Source of the DNA: Hemibagrus wyckioides
Lineage: Eukaryota > Chordata > Actinopteri > Siluriformes > Bagridae
Assembly: GCF_019097595.1 (NCBI RefSeq)
Contig: NC_080717.1
Coordinates: forward strand, 4,697,501 to 4,761,500
DNA: 64,000 nucleotides
Direction of reading: 5' to 3'
Shown in pieces: positions 63,501-64,000 of this stretch. Every line of letters begins with the position of its first letter. Position 1 is the first letter of the stretch. Under the pieces are notes generated by a model. The model was not told the origin of the DNA and did not search any database. It saw only the letters and a program-made list of their open reading frames with translations. The position numbers and the translations under genes were made by a program.

Positions 63501-64000
63501 ATGTTAAAAAGAAGCGTATTAAAATGAGCCTTTTTTTATTATGCCTGGTGCTATTGTCATAGCTGCTGTTATAGAAAATTAATCGGCACATTGTGACCAA
63601 TCAGAGTCGTGATTTCAGCAGTGCTGTTATTGACCACTTGTAATTAGCAGTACAGATTGAAATTTGGTCACTTCAGCATGCTGAATTTGTAAAATCATTT
63701 TTTTACACTTCCTGTCTACTATAATAGTTGAAATCTTTCTTTATTGGAGGAATCCAGTGTGTTTCTCTGCACCGTTTTCTCTTCCATGTCCATGGGAGTG
63801 TTTTGATTTCGAAGCCGTGTGTGTTGTGGTGTATTTTGCAGGTGTGGTGGAATTCCTGAGCACAGGCGGGGTGGACTGCACGCACAAAGACTTTAAAGAG
63901 CTGCGCTACAGCGACAGTCTGACCAACTTCAACTGCAATGGCAAGAACAGCTCGTCCAACGGCAGGATCACGCACGGCTTCAAGCTCAAGAGTGCCTACG
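57591..64000 (+). CDS. cnot6: cnot6, CCR4-NOT deadenylase subunit (5' and central part; 3' end outside the window)
   Basis: Poly(A)-specific Mg-dependent 3' exonuclease of the CCR4-NOT complex, which shortens mRNA tails in the cytoplasm. Coding exons: 57591-57702, 58495-58681, 59822-59907, 60009-60113, 60729-60797, 60946-61103, 61935-62089, 62869-63023, 63143-63376, 63842 to the window end. All phases agree; 473 residues are present of about 557 expected. Order: N-terminus [18 protein letters not shown]; leucine-rich repeats ~52-125 ([20 protein letters not shown] type), which bind CNOT7/8; then the exonuclease-endonuclease-phosphatase domain from ~188. Glu240 in SLQEVETEQ is the metal-binding Glu, and [14 protein letters not shown] and CADLNSLPD are intact. 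[19 protein letters not shown] and KRIPTEQPP favour CNOT6 over CNOT6L. Which teleost paralog is unclear. Introns 1 and 2 carry Tc1-like copies. Confidence 0.96.
57778..58303 (+). mobile_element. Tc1-like element, family A, in cnot6 intron 1
   Basis: Both termini are present: ATCAGGCATAACATTTTGAC at the left and CATAATGTTATGCCTGATTG at the right. About 525 bp of body between them includes GCTGCCAAAACAGCCCTGAC, CCCACGTGCATCAATGAGCC and TGCTCTGATCCAGTGGTCTA. It is one of the most complete non-autonomous copies of the family here. No intact transposase. Confidence 0.85.
59105..59495. mobile_element. Short folded Tc1-like element, family C, in cnot6 intron 2
   Basis: Plus-oriented terminus and body (CCAAAAGTTTTGGGACACCC to CCTGTTCCAACATGACTG), a short spacer, then the inverted copy (GTCATGTTGGAACAGGAAAC to CCCAAAACCTTTGGCAGTAT). 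Transcribed, it would form a long hairpin of about 180 bp arms with mismatches. Confidence 0.8.
61700..61870. repeat. Dispersed repeat carrying CCAAT boxes, cnot6 intron 6
   Basis: Two tandem relatives of the dispersed unit, CTTCTGACCAATCAGAGTCG and CTTATGACCAATCAGTGGAG, next to the (GT)n run at about 61677-61693. Another copy, TTGTGACCAATCAGAGTCGT, is at about 63590 in intron 9. Non-coding. Confidence 0.55.

Overview
The window is vertebrate nuclear DNA and almost certainly from a teleost. Genes are multi-exon with GT-AG introns, Tc1-like DNA transposons and tRNA-derived SINEs are abundant, and the proteins match fish-type MMP25, SIMC1 and CNOT6. The mix of Tc1 families and SINEs looks catfish-like, but that is an inference. 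All gene models were assembled by hand; every exon junction keeps phase.

Layout. 1-4.8 kb holds repeats and probably an intron of a minus-strand gene whose first coding exon (a signal anchor) is at 4793-4883. 5-8.7 kb is transposon debris plus a GA/GT-rich triplicated block. 8784-33337 (minus) is a complete 11-exon mmp25-like gene for a GPI-type membrane matrix metalloproteinase of 610 residues. Nine of its introns are 75 bp to 1 kb. The tenth, between hemopexin repeats 3 and 4, is 20,622 bp and is filled almost edge to edge by one tandem array of short (GT)n-(GA)n-core units. 33.4-42.0 kb is intergenic and rich in simple repeats, with no recognisable gene. A tRNA-Ala(TGC) lies at 42021-42092 (minus). 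42676-54394 (plus) is a complete 10-exon simc1-like gene (784 residues, several SUMO-interacting motifs, Nse5-like C-terminus) whose introns are heavily invaded by Tc1-like elements. 57591-64000 (plus) is cnot6, the CCR4-type deadenylase, with 10 coding exons present; its 3' end is outside the window.

The three large genes have unrelated cellular roles (pericellular proteolysis, SMC5/6-SUMO biology, mRNA deadenylation), so this is a syntenic block and not a functional cluster. The striking feature is the giant intronic array. It has two compartments with different core motifs (switch near 23.4 kb), contains kilobase-scale duplicated blocks, and is open in the mmp25 reading frame for over 6 kb beyond exon 10. 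No CRISPR, operon or viral gene is seen.
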